From Curvularia sp. ZM96 (Eukaryota > Ascomycota > Dothideomycetes > Pleosporales > Pleosporaceae), in assembly GCA_022457065.1 (NCBI GenBank), contig JAJGBQ010000004.1, positions 2,108,001 through 2,172,000 of the forward strand: a stretch of 64,000 bases of DNA, given 5' to 3'. The notes beneath the pieces are model-generated. The model was not told the origin of the DNA. It saw only the letters and a list, made by a program, of their open reading frames with translations, and did not search any database. The translations under genes were made by a program, and so were the position numbers. Shown here piece after piece: positions 41,825 through 52,383 of this stretch (the stretch's first letter is position 1; each line of letters begins with the position of its first letter).

Positions 41825-42149
41825 CACTTCAACCCTGGGCGTCACTCTCAGTATTAACTACATGATTGATAATTACCATGATATTAGTGGCGATGCGATA
41901 GTAACGGTAAATCTAGTCCGCAATACTATGTCTTTTGCAATCAGTTATGGGTAAGTTTCACATCAAAGCTACGGGAGTCCAGCTCTAATACATAGTGGTA
42001 TCACTTCACGGCTGAGAAATCTCGGATACCAGAATTGCTTCATCTCTGCAGCTTTTGTCGGTCTGGTCATGATAAAATATGGCAAGGGCATGCGTATCAG
42101 AAGCCGCAGCAAATATTACAGCATCGTCAATGCTGACAAGGCCACATAG
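41825..42149 (+). pseudogene. MFS transporter relic, right (C-terminal TM11-12) fragment
   Basis: Exons 41825..41950 and 41996..42149, joined over a 45-bp GTAAGT...CATAG intron. The translation reads LGVTLSINYMIDNYHDISGD, then VRNTMSFAISYG-GITSRLRNLGYQ and NCFISAAFVGLVMIKYGKGMR, ending ADKAT and a stop. This is the last part of a fungal MFS carrier: the acidic Asp-Ser/Asn-Tyr-x-x-Ile-Ser-Gly loop, helix 11, the short loop, and helix 12 with a basic tail. It is on the same strand as the left fragment at 39437. Helices 8-10 are missing between the two. The intron and stop are intact, so decay has mainly been by insertion/deletion. Confidence 0.75.
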
Positions 42150-42519
42150 TCAGGCATTCTATAAGCACCATTCTATCTCATTTGTCCATCTAAGACTATT
42201 AGTAGATGACAACATGCAGATGGTTAGAAAAAGGCAGGGTACGATTCATTAGAGGAATAGCGATGCAGCAATTTCATCGCATCTATCATGGATTATTTCC
42301 AGGCCAAACATTGACTATATACCAGTTATGCAGTTGAAATATGTTGCAAAAGAGTGTGCAGCTAGCGTAAAATAACATTGAATGAATCCCACACGTTGAC
42401 AGTATTTCCAGACCCGAACGCACTAAACTTCCATTTTCCCATTTTCCATTTTCCCATATTGACAATTCTCAGTTGCTAATCAAACATACAGTTCTGCAAG
42501 CAGAATTCTTCCGTTACAT
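42150..42519. other. Intergenic region, 3' flanks of MFS relic and PEBP-like gene
   Basis: 370 bp, AT-rich, with one short tandem repeat (listed separately). No gene seen. Confidence 0.4.
42431..42460. repeat. Short tandem repeat, 15 bp x 2
   Basis: CCATTTTCCCATTTT followed directly by CCATTTTCCCATATT (14 of 15 bases identical); pyrimidine-rich minisatellite-like sequence 60 bp beyond the stop of the PEBP-like gene. Confidence 0.6.
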
Positions 42520-43309
42520 CTACAATGCGAACAGGGCAAAGAGCGCCAACCATCCAAGCTGTGCTCCTGTACCGAAGGATACGCTTGCCTTTTCGGCCGA
42601 GCCCTTGAAGGGTTCCGGCGAATTTGTAGGCTTGTTTCCTCCTGCACCAGTGCCTGTAGGCTTCGCCGCCGTCGTTGCATTGGCCTTTCCGTCCACCTGG
42701 AAAAAGTTCGCTGCAACAGGAGCTTTAAGCCCGTGCTGAGTCATGAAAGCCTCAGTGTCAAAGTTGATACGGGCTGACATCTCAGCAAAAGTGGATTGCG
42801 GAATGCTGAGATTTGCGGGTTGCTGAAACAATAGCTCGACGTAACGATGCGCTTTGGTGTCTACTGCTGGTGGATTTGGAGGAATATATGCTGCAGGGCC
42901 TTTATCGGGTGACGAAAGAATGGTGGCCGCTCCGCCAATTTCTTGCTTTGTTGCCTTGAAGCCAGTATTCATGCAGTGCAAAAGAACGCGGCGTTTCGTG
43001 CTGTCAGCCGCAGGCGGCACGTCTAGATCCAACATGACGAACATGTATGTGTCCGTCTTGCTCATCATGGCGCTAGAGAGCGCGAGCTGGGGCTGGGTTG
43101 CCACGGCTGAAACAAATTAGGAATGTTCAGTGGTAAATCTTCTGCTCCCACTCACCATCCTTTGCTAGTTGTTGGCCCGCCTGGTTGACCATTGTTGACT
43201 TGAAGATGACTTCGAGTTTGTTGTTTACTGTAGGCTTGAAACCTGGTGGTGCTTGTGCCAGCACAAGGCTGGCGAAGGTGATTGCAACTGCTGAAGTGGA
43301 GAAAAGCAT
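42520..43309 (-). CDS. Secreted PEBP-like protein, probably GPI-anchored
   Basis: Two exons: 43156..43309 and 42520..43106 (49-bp intron), 246 residues. There is a signal peptide (MLFSTSAVAITFASLVLAQ). The central region (TYMFVMLDLDVPPA, then RRVLLHCMNTGF, PAAYIPPNPPAVDTKAHRYVELLFQQ) follows the phosphatidylethanolamine-binding-protein fold, including the Pro-Pro-x-x-x-x-His-Arg-Tyr segment, though the canonical DPDxP ligand motif is degenerate (DLDVPPA). The C-terminus is a Ser/Thr/Gly-rich stretch followed by a short hydrophobic tail (LGWLALFALFAL), as in GPI-anchored surface proteins. Extracellular PEBP-like proteins are common in ascomycetes and of unknown function. Confidence in the fold is good; the anchoring is inferred. 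Confidence 0.88.
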
Positions 43310-44270
43310 GATGTTTGTATAAACGTGGAACTGGGGTTTGATTGTTGAAGTGGGTACAAAGGACTGATCCTTCAATCTGAGCCAGGCTCGGTCAGTCTAA
43401 TAAGGAAATGCCAATCTCAGTACAGAAGAATAAGCCTACGCGGCCCTAAGGCACGTGTGCAAGAGCTGTGCCACAGGTTGTCACACTGTGATCAATGCAT
43501 GGCAGATATCATGCTTACGCAGGCTGGTTCTCAGGTCCTTGAAACCGGTACTGCACGAGAGTCCGTGTGTTTCATCTTGGCACGACCACATTATGTACGC
43601 GACCGAGGTGTATCACAGAAGCAACATACGATCCATCGTTGAACGTTTGATTGCTTCTGTTTACAAGGCGTTCGTTAGAAGGGGTGAAGGTCAGCTTCGA
43701 TATTCGGTCAAAGAATCGGGTAGTTGACAGTCCGCCAATATTCACGCCCCCCACCATGAAGCATTTCGTCTCAGAAAGCACTGGAACACAGATTTCTCGA
43801 GAATTATCAGGCGGAAGCCTGAGTCAGTTTCTGAGTAAGATACACGTCTCGGCATCGCTCGTTGGTCCATAGTTCCTTAGTCCGTTCGGGTCTCCAAAAC
43901 ACTTTCCCGAACACGTTCAGCTCTTCCACATATGGATCGGCAAGATTTACCTGCAATAGTTTGCACATTACCGGGACTAATAAACAATTTCAGGGTTCGG
44001 AATGCGGGATCGGACATTTTGTCTAAAGATACGTAATCACAACAATGACACCTTGCGATTCTTTTTCGAGGCGTCGGTGTTCCATCAAGCTGGAGGCATC
44101 CAATAATCAGATTATGAAGCGTATCAGACCGCAATGAGTGCCTCATCAATACAGGCAACAGAAACGGTTCGTCATGCTTTGAAACTCTGCGTATACATCA
44201 GACGCGCCTTGTAAGAGTTGAAGCGCGGAGGGATAGACACGCTAGCAAGAAATCACGTGAGAGCGCGTGC
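43310..44270. other. Divergent intergenic region, no supported gene
   Basis: 961 bp between divergent start codons of the PEBP-like and exonuclease genes. Short open frames without features. Confidence 0.4.
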
Positions 44271-46495
44271 ATGTTCTGTCCGTGCTTCCTAGCGCCGATG
44301 GCCGCACTGCACCCCTCAGTCCGCGCAGCCTCCCAATGCTCTCCACGGCGATCAACCGAAGCAGGCGGAGCACATCAATCTTGTTTTGGCGTCATAGGCC
44401 GCGCTCCATGGCCGCTCCCGCTTCCACCAAAACTACTACCGCTTCTAATATCAAGGCATTGGCTCCGCATTGGCCGCTTTGCCTTACAATTACCGAAACC
44501 TCAGCCTAATACTCTTGGATCCTACCGCTTTTCTTCGAATCAAGCCCTGCCACCAATATGGTGGAGCCATCAGTTATACCGTGGGCCAGAAGGCAAAGAA
44601 ATTGAGATTATGTATAGCAAAACAAAGGCCGAGTCGGAAGCCATCGCTCAGCGATTCCTCGATGAGCCTGTTGTTGGATTTGACATGGAGTGGCCCTGGG
44701 GCTTTCGGATAGAAGACACTCTCCAAAACAAAATTGGCTTAATTCAAATTGCTTCTGAAGACAAGATTGGGCTGATCCACATCGGTTTGCATCCAGGAAA
44801 AACGACTGCTGATATCATTGCTCCCACTCTAAAAAAGATCATTGAAGACCCAGAGATCGGGAAGGCTGGAGTCAACATACTGACAGCGGACTTCTCAAGG
44901 CTGAGTCGGTTCTTCGGACTCAAGCCGCAAGGCGCCATCGAATTGAGCCATCTATACAGGTTGGTAAAATTCGGACCACGCGCCCCAGAATATGTATCTG
45001 TCAAACTGGTGAGTTTGGCACAACAAGTGGAAAAACAGCTTGGTCTGCCATTGCACAAAGGTGATGAGAGGACGAGCAACTGGAGCAATCCGCTGTCAAA
45101 AGCGCAAATCGACTATGCAGCCGCAGATGCCTACGCTGGGTTCATGCTTTACAAATACATGAATGCGAAGAGACTTGCTATGAAGCCGACTCCACCTCCA
45201 CCAATATACGCGGAGAAGTATCCAAGCGGGAAAGCGTCTAGGGATGATCCGATTATTTTAGATGTTGGAGATGGTACAACCATCACGACAGCAGAGTTTT
45301 TTGGTGTTTATCCAAAGAAGACCGGAAAGACATTAACAATGTCCAAAGCAACTGCCTCTGGAACGAATACAGATCCCATTGATGAAACCTCACAGGCTCT
45401 CTATGATGAGCTACTCGTGCGCCGCTCGCTTCTTGCTGAGAAGGCAAACATATTGCCGACGCAAGTGATCTCCGAGATTTTGCTCAAGGCAATCGCACGT
45501 GCCCGCCCCTTTGATACACCGTCCCTTCTTGGAATCAAAGGAATAGGCAAGGTTCAGCAACAAAGATATGGCGATGAATGGCTGCAAGTGATTGCACAGT
45601 TCATAAAAGCGAAGGGTATTGAGCAGACAGTGAGCACAAGTAAGCCTTTGGCATCAAAGGAAGATGAACCACAAGCTCTTCGAACTCCTCGACGACGTCG
45701 GACAAATCGACGAGATTCTTCAGACTCATTATCATCCCTGGCTTTCGACGAACCGGTTCCAAAAATCCCTCAGCTGCATACCGGCCTATCTTTCACTTTG
45801 GCCGAGTCCAAGCTGGACGCAGATGACACAACTACAAACAACAGCAAGCCAGAAAGCGACTCCGATGACACCCTCCCATCTCTTGACTTTGGCACTCCAC
45901 CCAGCCGACAACTCAGTTCGAGTAAGAAGCGTAAGCGAATAGAAAGTCCAAGAAAGCAACATGACGCAAACCCTGACTCTCATGAACCCCATGAGACATC
46001 ACCGCATATTAAACCGCTGAATCCCTTCGAGTCCACCCATCAACACATGACCACCACCCCCAGGACGAGATCGACGGGTTATATCTTCAACGAGCCATCC
46101 CTTTCTCATGCCCTCTCCTTAGCAAACCCCCAAAAACTCCCTCGAAACCGGTGCCTACCCCTCAAAAGACTCCATCACATCCGTCAGTTCCTCTCCCGTC
46201 TCCACAGGCACAGTCCTCAACCTCGGCCGTGGACCTCAGTCCTCCCTCTCGCATTGCAAGATCCAAACTGCTCGCCCTCAGTAGACTTGTCACGCGCAAA
46301 CTACCAGAGCCTCGCCCGCCTACTGCACCACCAATTGTAACATCCCACACGCTAGATCTGATTGTGCGGGCGCAGCCACAGACACAAGAGGAGTTGGAGC
46401 GAATACCTGGTGTTGACAGTTTGATCTTGGCGTGTGAGAAGACGGGCACGGACTTGCTAAGGAATGTGATTAAATTTATTGGGGAACGTAATTGA
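44271..46495 (+). CDS. WRN-type 3'-5' exonuclease with HRDC-like regions
   Basis: The open frame from 44271 runs to 46340, but the natural C-terminus lies in another frame ending at 46495. A 110-bp intron 46078..46187 (weak GTTATA donor, GTCAG acceptor) would restore phase; a frameshift is the alternative. The N-terminal ~100 residues are low complexity and may be a targeting region. The DnaQ/WRN exonuclease domain (about residues 125-310) carries GFDMEW (Asp, Glu), NILTADFSRL (Asp) and SKAQIDYAAADAYAGFMLY (Tyr, Asp), the DEDDy set. An HRDC-like helical domain follows (ALYDELLVRRSLLAEKANILP, LLGIKGIGKVQQQRYG), then a disordered basic region with KKRKR, probably a nuclear signal. A second HRDC-like segment (ELERIPGVDSL) is at the end. 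No helicase domain. Likely DNA repair or RNA processing. Confidence 0.8.
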
Positions 46496-46829
46496 ATTTT
46501 GCTACATGGGAAGCATGGAGAAACGGATAGGATGTTCTGGACTTTATGAGTGGCATAAACTTTGTGTGTGTTAGACCATATACTATTGATAGATACAAGG
46601 CAGTATCATAGAAAATAGGCAGACCAGTTGTAGGATACACTTGATGAGAGGACAGGACAAGAGTCTATGATGGAGGCGTAGAGAATCAGATCATCACTAG
46701 CTGTATTTTCTTGATATTTTACTCCATCTTCATCTACCTCACATGGTCTCTTAACTTCGTCAGTCTTGTCATCGCTAAGCATAACTCGCATGAACTTTTC
46801 ATCGCCAAGTAGCAAAAAGCATGGTACAT
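46496..46829. other. Convergent intergenic region
   Basis: 334 bp between two convergent genes; no gene seen. Confidence 0.4.
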
Positions 46830-49800
46830 TTAAGCCCACATGGCCCTGAACTTGGTGTCGAACTCCTCCTTGAGCGCCTTAAATGCCTTCAACACATTCA
46901 GCAGACCCTCACCTTCCTCCCAAGCAGGCGGCTCCTTGTCTTCATCGTCTTCCGCATCCCAGCTCTCCTCGACTTCCGATTCCTCTGATTCGCTGCCCAT
47001 CTCGTCTTCCCAAGACTCCTCAACCTTCTTCTTGATATTCTTCTTGGGCTGTATAGTGAGTTCCTGCTTGGCAGGGCCCTTGTTTGAAGCAGCTGTGACC
47101 GCGCTGGCTTCAGTGGCAGTTTCGTTGGGCAGCATCTTGTCCTCACGGTTTTCCTCTTCGTCATCACCACCACCGCGGACGTCGATGAAGTCGAGGTCCG
47201 ACTCGTTTGCCAGGCCCAAGAAACTGGACAAGCTCGTGGTGATTGTTGCAAGAATCATACTCAGATCATTGAGAACGAACCATACGTCTCCGCGGCGGAT
47301 CTTGTTGGCCTTGATGAGCGCTTCGACGTCACCGTGCATGAAAAAGTCGTAAAGGTATGCGTTCAGTGGCAGTTCGGAGTCGTTGGGGTAGAGACCGACG
47401 TGTGGCACGACGGCTTCCTCGAGGAAGACACCGGCACGGCTGGTGGAACACAAGTCATGAATAGTCTCGAACTTGTCGTCGTATCCGGACAAAGCAACAA
47501 AGGCTGAGCGAGCCTTAACATTGCGGGGCTGGTTTTCGCCCGATTTCGTAGTCTCACTACCGACAGTGACTTGGGTCAACGGAAGGGTGTTGTCTGGCTC
47601 TTTCACATGCTGCTCGACAAATGTGCGCACGTAAGCTGTGAATATGTCGAGTGTGGTCTTGTTGTGACGGCGTAAGACGTTGGCAGCCGTCTCAGGCATT
47701 GCTGGAAGGAACACGATGGATGGGCTCTTCTTGACCACTTCCTGTACGTACTCTTCGTCTGCTTGTCGACAGTAACGTCGGCCAAACAGGTGTGACATTG
47801 TGAGCATAAGCTCACGAAGAACCTTTTCCTTATTTGTGTCAATCTTGGCGCAAAGCTCATGGAAGTATCCGTCCTTGAGCAGGGCATGGAATGCAAACGA
47901 TGAGTTTTCTGTAAAGTACAGATGCGATACTGCGCCAGCGAAGTTTAGCGGTGCACCCTGTGCATCTAGAAGATACTGTCTGCGGAGATACTCAATGGAA
48001 AATCGCAAGTGGTGGAGTACTGTCATCTTTGCATCCTGTCCACCAAGGTAGAGTCGCGGTTGAGACAGCAAGGCGTTCACGCAACGAACAGCAAAAGGTG
48101 CATTTCCTGATGTGTGCAACAAGCTGAACAACCGCAAAACCAAAGTAGTTGTTATGGGGAAGTGGCCATTGAGATCGGGCAGTCGGGAGCTGATGAGTTT
48201 GTGAATCTTGCTGAGTGACACTCCATGGAAGACGACGTTTCCGAGCATGTCGAAACCACGACGACCGGCACGACCAGCAGCCTGACGGAAGTTGAGGGCA
48301 GTCAAGAAGACAGAGTCTCCTGAAAAGACCACAGTCTTACAGGGCATGTTGATACCCAAGGCAAGTGTACCTGTGGCAATGACCACACGAAGGTAACCTT
48401 TGCGGAAAAGCATCTCGACACAGTATCGGTACTTTCGGTTCAGACCAGCGTGATGGACTCCAATTCCGCGCATAAGTCCATCAATCAGCCATTCCTCTAC
48501 GCCACGATAGCGTAATTCCTTCGCGTGCACCGCGAATTCTTCCTGGGACAGTTTCTTATGATCTGCAAAGTGGAAGCCGTCGAGAGGCTTATTCGGGTCG
48601 AATGAAGCAAAAGTGCTGACTTCGACGCTAGCCGCCTCCTTCATTTGGTCTTGTTTAGTCATGCCTTTGGAAGCATCTCCACGAAGACCCTGCTTCTCTC
48701 GTCGCTGGACTTCTTTCTTCCATTCTTCCCACTGTTGCAGCTTGAGTTTCCACTTGGGGCTTGTTTCTTTCCAGGCAACCTCGGCATCCACAAGTTGCTT
48801 CATGAGGGTTCTGCACATCTTCTCGCAGATCGCACGGTCGTAGTTGAAGATAATGCCTGGAAGCGCATCTTGTTGCTGCAGATCAGCCAACAATGGCAGT
48901 ATGCTTGAGATGTCGTGATTGATTTCCATCCCCAGTTCATCTACCTCTCCATTGTTGTCGGTGCTGTCTTCCTTGGTATCGCTGGTGGAAGAAACTTCCT
49001 GGAGACGGTTGAGTGGGCTGCTAAGGTCACTGCGCACCTTCTCAAAAGGGGACGCCTCGTCGGCCATCCAGGTGGTAAGTATCTTCTTAAGACCATCTTG
49101 CCATTTGATGATATCTGCCTTCTTGATAACGATGGGGAGAATTTGAGAGGGGTCGAGTGATTTATCGACAGGATACTCTTTGGTCTGATGCTTGCACATC
49201 GTTTGCCAAAGAGTAAGGCAGTCTCGAGCTTCAAGTGACAGATCGCTGGGGAGCCCTCGGCTCCGATTGATCAAGCTGGCAACAGGGTGTAGGAAAGTAA
49301 AGTCTGTGTGTTCGTCGAGACCGAGCTGAGCAAAAGACCGGTTGGCTGGAAGAGGCAAGTAACTGGCTGGGTCACGCTTCGGAGGTGGGGTATAGACGAA
49401 TTTGCGAAGATCAGAGTATCGATGCGGATGTTGTACCATCACGAGCTCATTCCCGGCCGCCTTTTGACTAGCTGATAACCAGTCATTGAAAGACTCTGCA
49501 TTACCGATAGTAGCAGAAAGGGCGATGATAGGGCAAGGTGCCATGAGCAGCAACTGCTCCCAAACCAAACCATCTTCGGCTTGGCCAATGCAGTGAACTT
49601 CGTCGAAGATGATCCATTTGACCCTCTCAGACCATCCCTTAGCGTTCGTAGGCGCCAGCAACATGATTTGCAGGATATGTGGTACTGTTACCAAAATCTG
49701 GCATCCGGTAGGGTTGTTGATACGGTAGTCTCGCGTGTGAATTCCCCATACAGATTGGCTGTACTTGTAGTTTTTGGAAAAGCGAGCTTGTATCTCAGCG

Positions 49801-52383
49801 GCGATCTGGTTGACTAGTGCCTTTGTTGGAGCAACATAGACCAGCACGTCGTCGTTGTTCGCCTCCAAGACCTGCTTCATGGCATAGAACGAAATGAAGG
49901 TTTTACCAGCCGATGTTGGTGCAATAACTAGAAGACTTCTGCGAGCATCGATTTCGTCCAGCACCCGTCGCTGCCACGCGTCTGGCTCAAACGGTACACG
50001 GGAGTCCGGAGCAGAGTCAATCGTCCGGTCAAAGTAAGGTCCACAATGGAGTAACTGAAACTCTGCCGGAGATAGTGTCAAGGCAAGGTCTGATACTAGA
50101 GTCTCCTCCAACGCCTGTAATAATCAGCAACAAGACTATAGGATGAGCAGAGCGCTTCAGTCAACTCACGCTTGCATAAGCAATGCGAGTGTGTCGGAAG
50201 TGCTTGGGGCAACAATCAACTTACAAACTTGAAAGGGAGCTTCCGGTCTCCTTGCGTTGGCGGCACCTGCAGCTTCGGTAACTTCAATCGCTCGATGGTA
50301 GCCTTAAGGCATACCGCAATGGTCTTGGTAACCGCCCCGTAGTTACACAGGGTCCGTGCAGTATCGAAAAGGAGTGCTGCAACATACAGTCCCTTGTCCT
50401 TCGCATTATCACGGCAGTAACGTACCCACATTTCCAGGAGTACATTCAGCATATAGATGCGCACATCCGGACCAATGACCTGACGCTGAGCCTCGCTGCG
50501 GTCCGCCAAGTACTGTCTGGCTTTGTTATACCGAGACGCCAGGTCAATCTGCTTTTCGAAACCCGCACAAGAAACTGTCCAAGCCTGGTACCATTGCTTC
50601 GCATTCTCCTCATCTTTGCGCTTCGAGCTGGCCGCAATGTTGTCCAGCATGGCCTGTTTTGAGGCATTGATATTCTTGGTACTTTGCCTCTGTACCTGTT
50701 TCGGTCGCTTGTTCTCCGCATTAGCCTGTGCAGGCTTCGCCTTGTCTCCGAGGGTGATAACTTCCGGGTCTAGAACTTTACCAACAGCGTTGGTCAGACT
50801 GGCAGCGTATGAAGTCATTTCAGCCATGAAAAACTGGTTCCGGCGAAGTGCTTTTTTCGCAATCTTCGGGTCTTTCTCTACAACCACTTTAGCCTTCTGA
50901 TTCAGGGATTTCTGATTGTGCCAATGCGTGACTTCGCGGAAGATATTAGCAGAAGTTGGGTCGGCCTTGCCGCTGGAGCGGGCTACATCAAGGTGGATCG
51001 AAGCCAGGTGCGGGTCGAAGACGCTGTTCGAAAAGGGCAAAACCTTGTACTTGAAGGTTTCGTCATCGTTACTGCTTTCTGGAGAGTCCTTTGCAGTAGA
51101 GGATGTACTTGGTTCTGAGGGTATCTCAAGGTTGTTGAGAGCTTTGGTTGCCTTGGTAAGAGTCTCAAAATGCTCATTGAACTTTGGTGAAGCGTTTTGA
51201 GCATATGAAGCCAGTAGCCGTCCATCGATAAGATCGGCTAGATCACAATCTGGGTGACCAGCAAAGGCTTCCGCCCATGCTGGGCTGCCGATGAATCTGC
51301 GCGCTTCATGGCAGAACTCTAGAAGAAAGTCGTTGATCTCTTGAGATATCTCTTGATGCTGGAAGATGCGCTCTGGCAAAGCTAGCTCTGAAAGGGCTGC
51401 TGCCTGGTGCAGTAGCAGAGATGTCAGATCTGCGTTTGAAGCGGACAGCTTCGAAGCGACTAGTACTGTCAAATACTCACGCTCAGTTAGGAGCTGGTCG
51501 CACGACTCCCTGATTGTCTGTAGGTAGCCACGCATATGCGACAGATCGACAATATCAGTGAGATTCCTTTCAGGATGAAGGACCTGAATTTAGGTGTTAG
51601 CACTTGTTCTTGGGCAGTTCAAACAATGCCGTAGAGGCCTCCACACTCATGTGTACTTACTGCTGATGAGACGTCGATGTTCATGGAGCGTGCGTGCTCT
51701 AGAACAGTTGTGACCACCTTTGTATCCAACCACTCAAGCCCGTTCACAAGCGCGGCACTATAACCACGCTGCATCATACTGTAGATGAAAGTACGGAACG
51801 ACGACTTATAGTCTTGGTGGCGGCCTTTTGCATTTGGGTTTTCTGCCTGAAGAGCGCCAAGATCCTTCTGTGATAGCATTCTTTTGCGAATATCTGTGAA
51901 TGACGCTCCATCATGACAAAGCACAAAGTAAATGTCGGTGGTACGTAAATATTCTGCAAATTCGTCTGAGGAGACTGAAGAAAAAACGTGGACCTCAGTC
52001 TCTGGGACAACGTCTGGTAGATTGACTTTGAGATGACGAATGATAGCTGCCCGTGCAAGCAGATACTTTTCGCTGATAGTGGGAGATGCATCTTGAGGCA
52101 CGCAAAGATCTTGATGTTCGTCGAAGAAAGCAATGTGAAAGTTGCAGCTTCGGGAAATGAGGTTCTGCAGATACTTCTCGACAACGTAGGAAGCGTGTAA
52201 TAATTGATAGCCGGGATCGAAGTCGAGATGTGGGTCGTTGAAGCATTGGAGCAGGAGCGACTCGCCGTGTACGAGAAATCGCTCACTCCCTGCGAAGTCG
52301 CCCACGAGGTCGACCCGGCGGCTGTAGAGATTGGAGTACCATTGGAGAATCTGCTCCGTGGTATCCTGCTCACTGGCAGCCAT
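46830..52383 (-). CDS. DDX60-like Ski2-family superfamily 2 helicase
   Basis: Three exons, both introns in phase 0: 51661..52383, 50225..51583, 46830..50114; 1788 residues (human DDX60 is ~1712). Exon 1 begins MAASEQDTTEQILQWYSNLYSRRVDLVGDFAGSERF, the N-terminal region characteristic of DDX60-type proteins. The helicase core is in exon 3: APTSAGKT (motif I, about residues 759-766), FDEVHCIGQ (DEVH box, II), LSATIGN (III), ATGTLALGINMPCKTVVF (V) and QAAGRAGRRGFD (VI). The long C-terminal extension ends in an acidic Glu/Asp-Ser tail then LKALKEEFDTKFRAMWA. Animal DDX60 acts with RNA-sensing and translation-surveillance pathways; fungal members are largely uncharacterised. The exon structure, with two short introns only, suits Pezizomycotina. 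It is not the SKI complex Ski2, which lacks this N-terminus. Confidence 0.9.

Noticed and set aside
43877..44158. 93-codon minus-strand open frame with several Cys residues
   Set aside because: No signal peptide or splice support, and the Cys pattern is not that of a known finger.
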